Shown here piece after piece: positions 32,864-33,599 of a stretch of 33,599 nt of DNA (its first letter is position 1; the number at the start of each line of letters is the position of its first letter). Source of the stretch: Saprospiraceae bacterium (GTDB lineage: Bacteria > Bacteroidota > Bacteroidia > Chitinophagales > Saprospiraceae); contig JALZUU010000457.1 of NCBI GenBank assembly GCA_023300665.1, positions 1-33,599 on the forward strand, in the 5' to 3' direction. The notes beneath the pieces were generated by a model. That model was not told the origin of the DNA. It saw nothing but the letters and a program-made list of their open reading frames with translations, and ran no database searches. Both the position numbers and the translations under genes were made by a program.

Positions 32864-33599
32864 TGGAACTTCATCATTATTTAATTGCCATCATCGGTGG
32901 TGGCATTGCTGGTGTTATTAATACACTTGCGGGCAACGGATCTGCTATTACGTTAACCATTTTGACAGAGGTCTTAGGTCTTCCGCCCAATCTTGCTAAT
33001 GGGACCAATCGCGTGGGCATATTCACTCAAACGGCAGCAGGTAGTTGGATTTTTTATAAAAACGGAAAACTCGATTTGAATCGAAGTTGGGTCTATGGTA
33101 TTCCTACGATTATTGGAGCTATCTTTGGTGTCTTGGTCGCAGTCTGGGTGAGCAATGAGCAATTTAAACAGGTTTTTAGTTTTATGATGGTGGCGATGTT
33201 TTTAGTCATCCTCGTCAAACCCAAACGTTGGCTTCGCGAAACAGACCTGACCGTCAAACGCAATTATTGGTTGATTATTCCCGCTTTTTTAGCACTTGGT
33301 TTTTATGGTGGTTTTATCCAAATGGGAATGGGTATTTTCTTTTTAGCGGTCATGGTACTTGGCGCTCGACATAGCATGACGGATGCAAACGCGCTCAAAA
33401 GTTTCGTCATTATGGCGTATACCATTTTCGTCATTGCCATCTTTCAATGGAAAGGATTGATCGACTGGAAGATGGGCGCACTGATGGCCGTAGGACAAAC
33501 GACGGGTGGCTGGTGGGCCGCCACTTTTGCTTCCAATTATAAACATGCGAACTTATGGGCATATCGCTTGTTAGTAGTTATTGTCACTTTTGCCATCAT
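32863..33599 (+). CDS. TauE/SafE family membrane transporter (3'-truncated by window end)
   Basis: An ATG frame starting in the mce stop (TAATG) stays open to the last base of the window: 245 codons, no stop. The product begins MELHHYLIAIIGGGIAGVIN and TLAGNGSAIT, the hydrophobic start typical of TauE/SafE permeases, and shows several membrane helices (about 5-22, 77-95, 105-118, 140-165, 185-200) with the second family repeat at YGGFIQMGMGIFFLAVMV. Such proteins export sulfite, sulfoacetate or other small anions, but the substrate is not predictable here. Linkage to mce is by overlap only; no metabolic reason is evident. Confidence 0.88.
   Translation, partial: MELHHYLIAIIGGGIAGVINTLAGNGSAITLTILTEVLGLPPNLANGTNRVGIFTQTAAGSWIFYKNGKLDLNRSWVYGIPTIIGAIFGVLVAVWVSNEQFKQVFSFMMVAMFLVILVKPKRWLRETDLTVKRNYWLIIPAFLALGFYGGFIQMGMGIFFLAVMVLGARHSMTDANALKSFVIMAYTIFVIAIFQWKGLIDWKMGALMAVGQTTGGWWAATFASNYKHANLWAYRLLVVIVTFAI

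Overview
The window looks like chromosomal DNA from an AT-rich Bacteroidota, most plausibly a Saprospiria-type marine or freshwater bacterium. Support: two secreted enzymes end in type IX secretion (T9SS) type-A sorting domains; DUF2480, DUF5916-like and DUF4625-like proteins are present; several intergenic regions carry the Bacteroidota -7 motif TAnnTTTG; Shine-Dalgarno sequences are mostly absent; and Rho carries a long charged N-terminal insertion. I saw no tRNA, rRNA, CRISPR array, phage gene or transposase. Assignment below phylum is inference.

Layout. 1-3.8 kb: a small membrane protein, a PNPOx-like flavin protein, radA and a DksA/TraR-type zinc-finger protein. 3.8-4.1 kb: a GC-rich hairpin element flanked by 12-bp direct repeats. 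4.1-10.6 kb: a one-helix membrane protein, scpB with a long tail, a DUF2480 protein, a lytic transglycosylase, an Xaa-Pro aminopeptidase and a DUF885 lipoprotein. 10.6-15.6 kb, minus strand: a tight operon encoding a Rho-binding antiterminator (Rof-like), a TonB-dependent receptor and a TPR-transmembrane adenylate cyclase. 15.7-23.3 kb, plus strand: mostly exported proteins (N/G-repeat protein, clan GH-A-like hydrolase with T9SS tail, endonuclease I with T9SS tail, CBM9/DUF5916 barrel protein, His-rich lipoprotein). 23.3-25.3 kb: a terminator inside a large inverted repeat, then rho. 25.8-29.5 kb: serS, a YugP-type zinc peptidase, a degenerate PIN-like protein and frr. 29.5-31.1 kb, minus strand: lpxH overlapping an exported beta-propeller-like protein. 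31.3-33.6 kb: an SDR protein lacking its catalytic Tyr/Lys, a repeat-bounded spacer, methylmalonyl-CoA epimerase and a TauE/SafE transporter cut by the window end.

The genes mix housekeeping functions (recombination, chromosome segregation, translation, lipid A, termination) with envelope and secretion functions. The most interesting features are: (i) the rof-receptor-cyclase operon, which couples a Rho inhibitor to an outer-membrane receptor and a probable cAMP-producing sensor; (ii) Rho itself, about 8 kb away, with an Arg/Asp polyampholyte tract that contains a near-perfect 89-bp DNA duplication; and (iii) an interspersed family of intergenic palindromic repeats (9.2, 23.3, 23.5, 31.1 and possibly 32.2-32.4 kb), one copy of which forms a terminator. 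I found no obvious defence or biosynthetic system.
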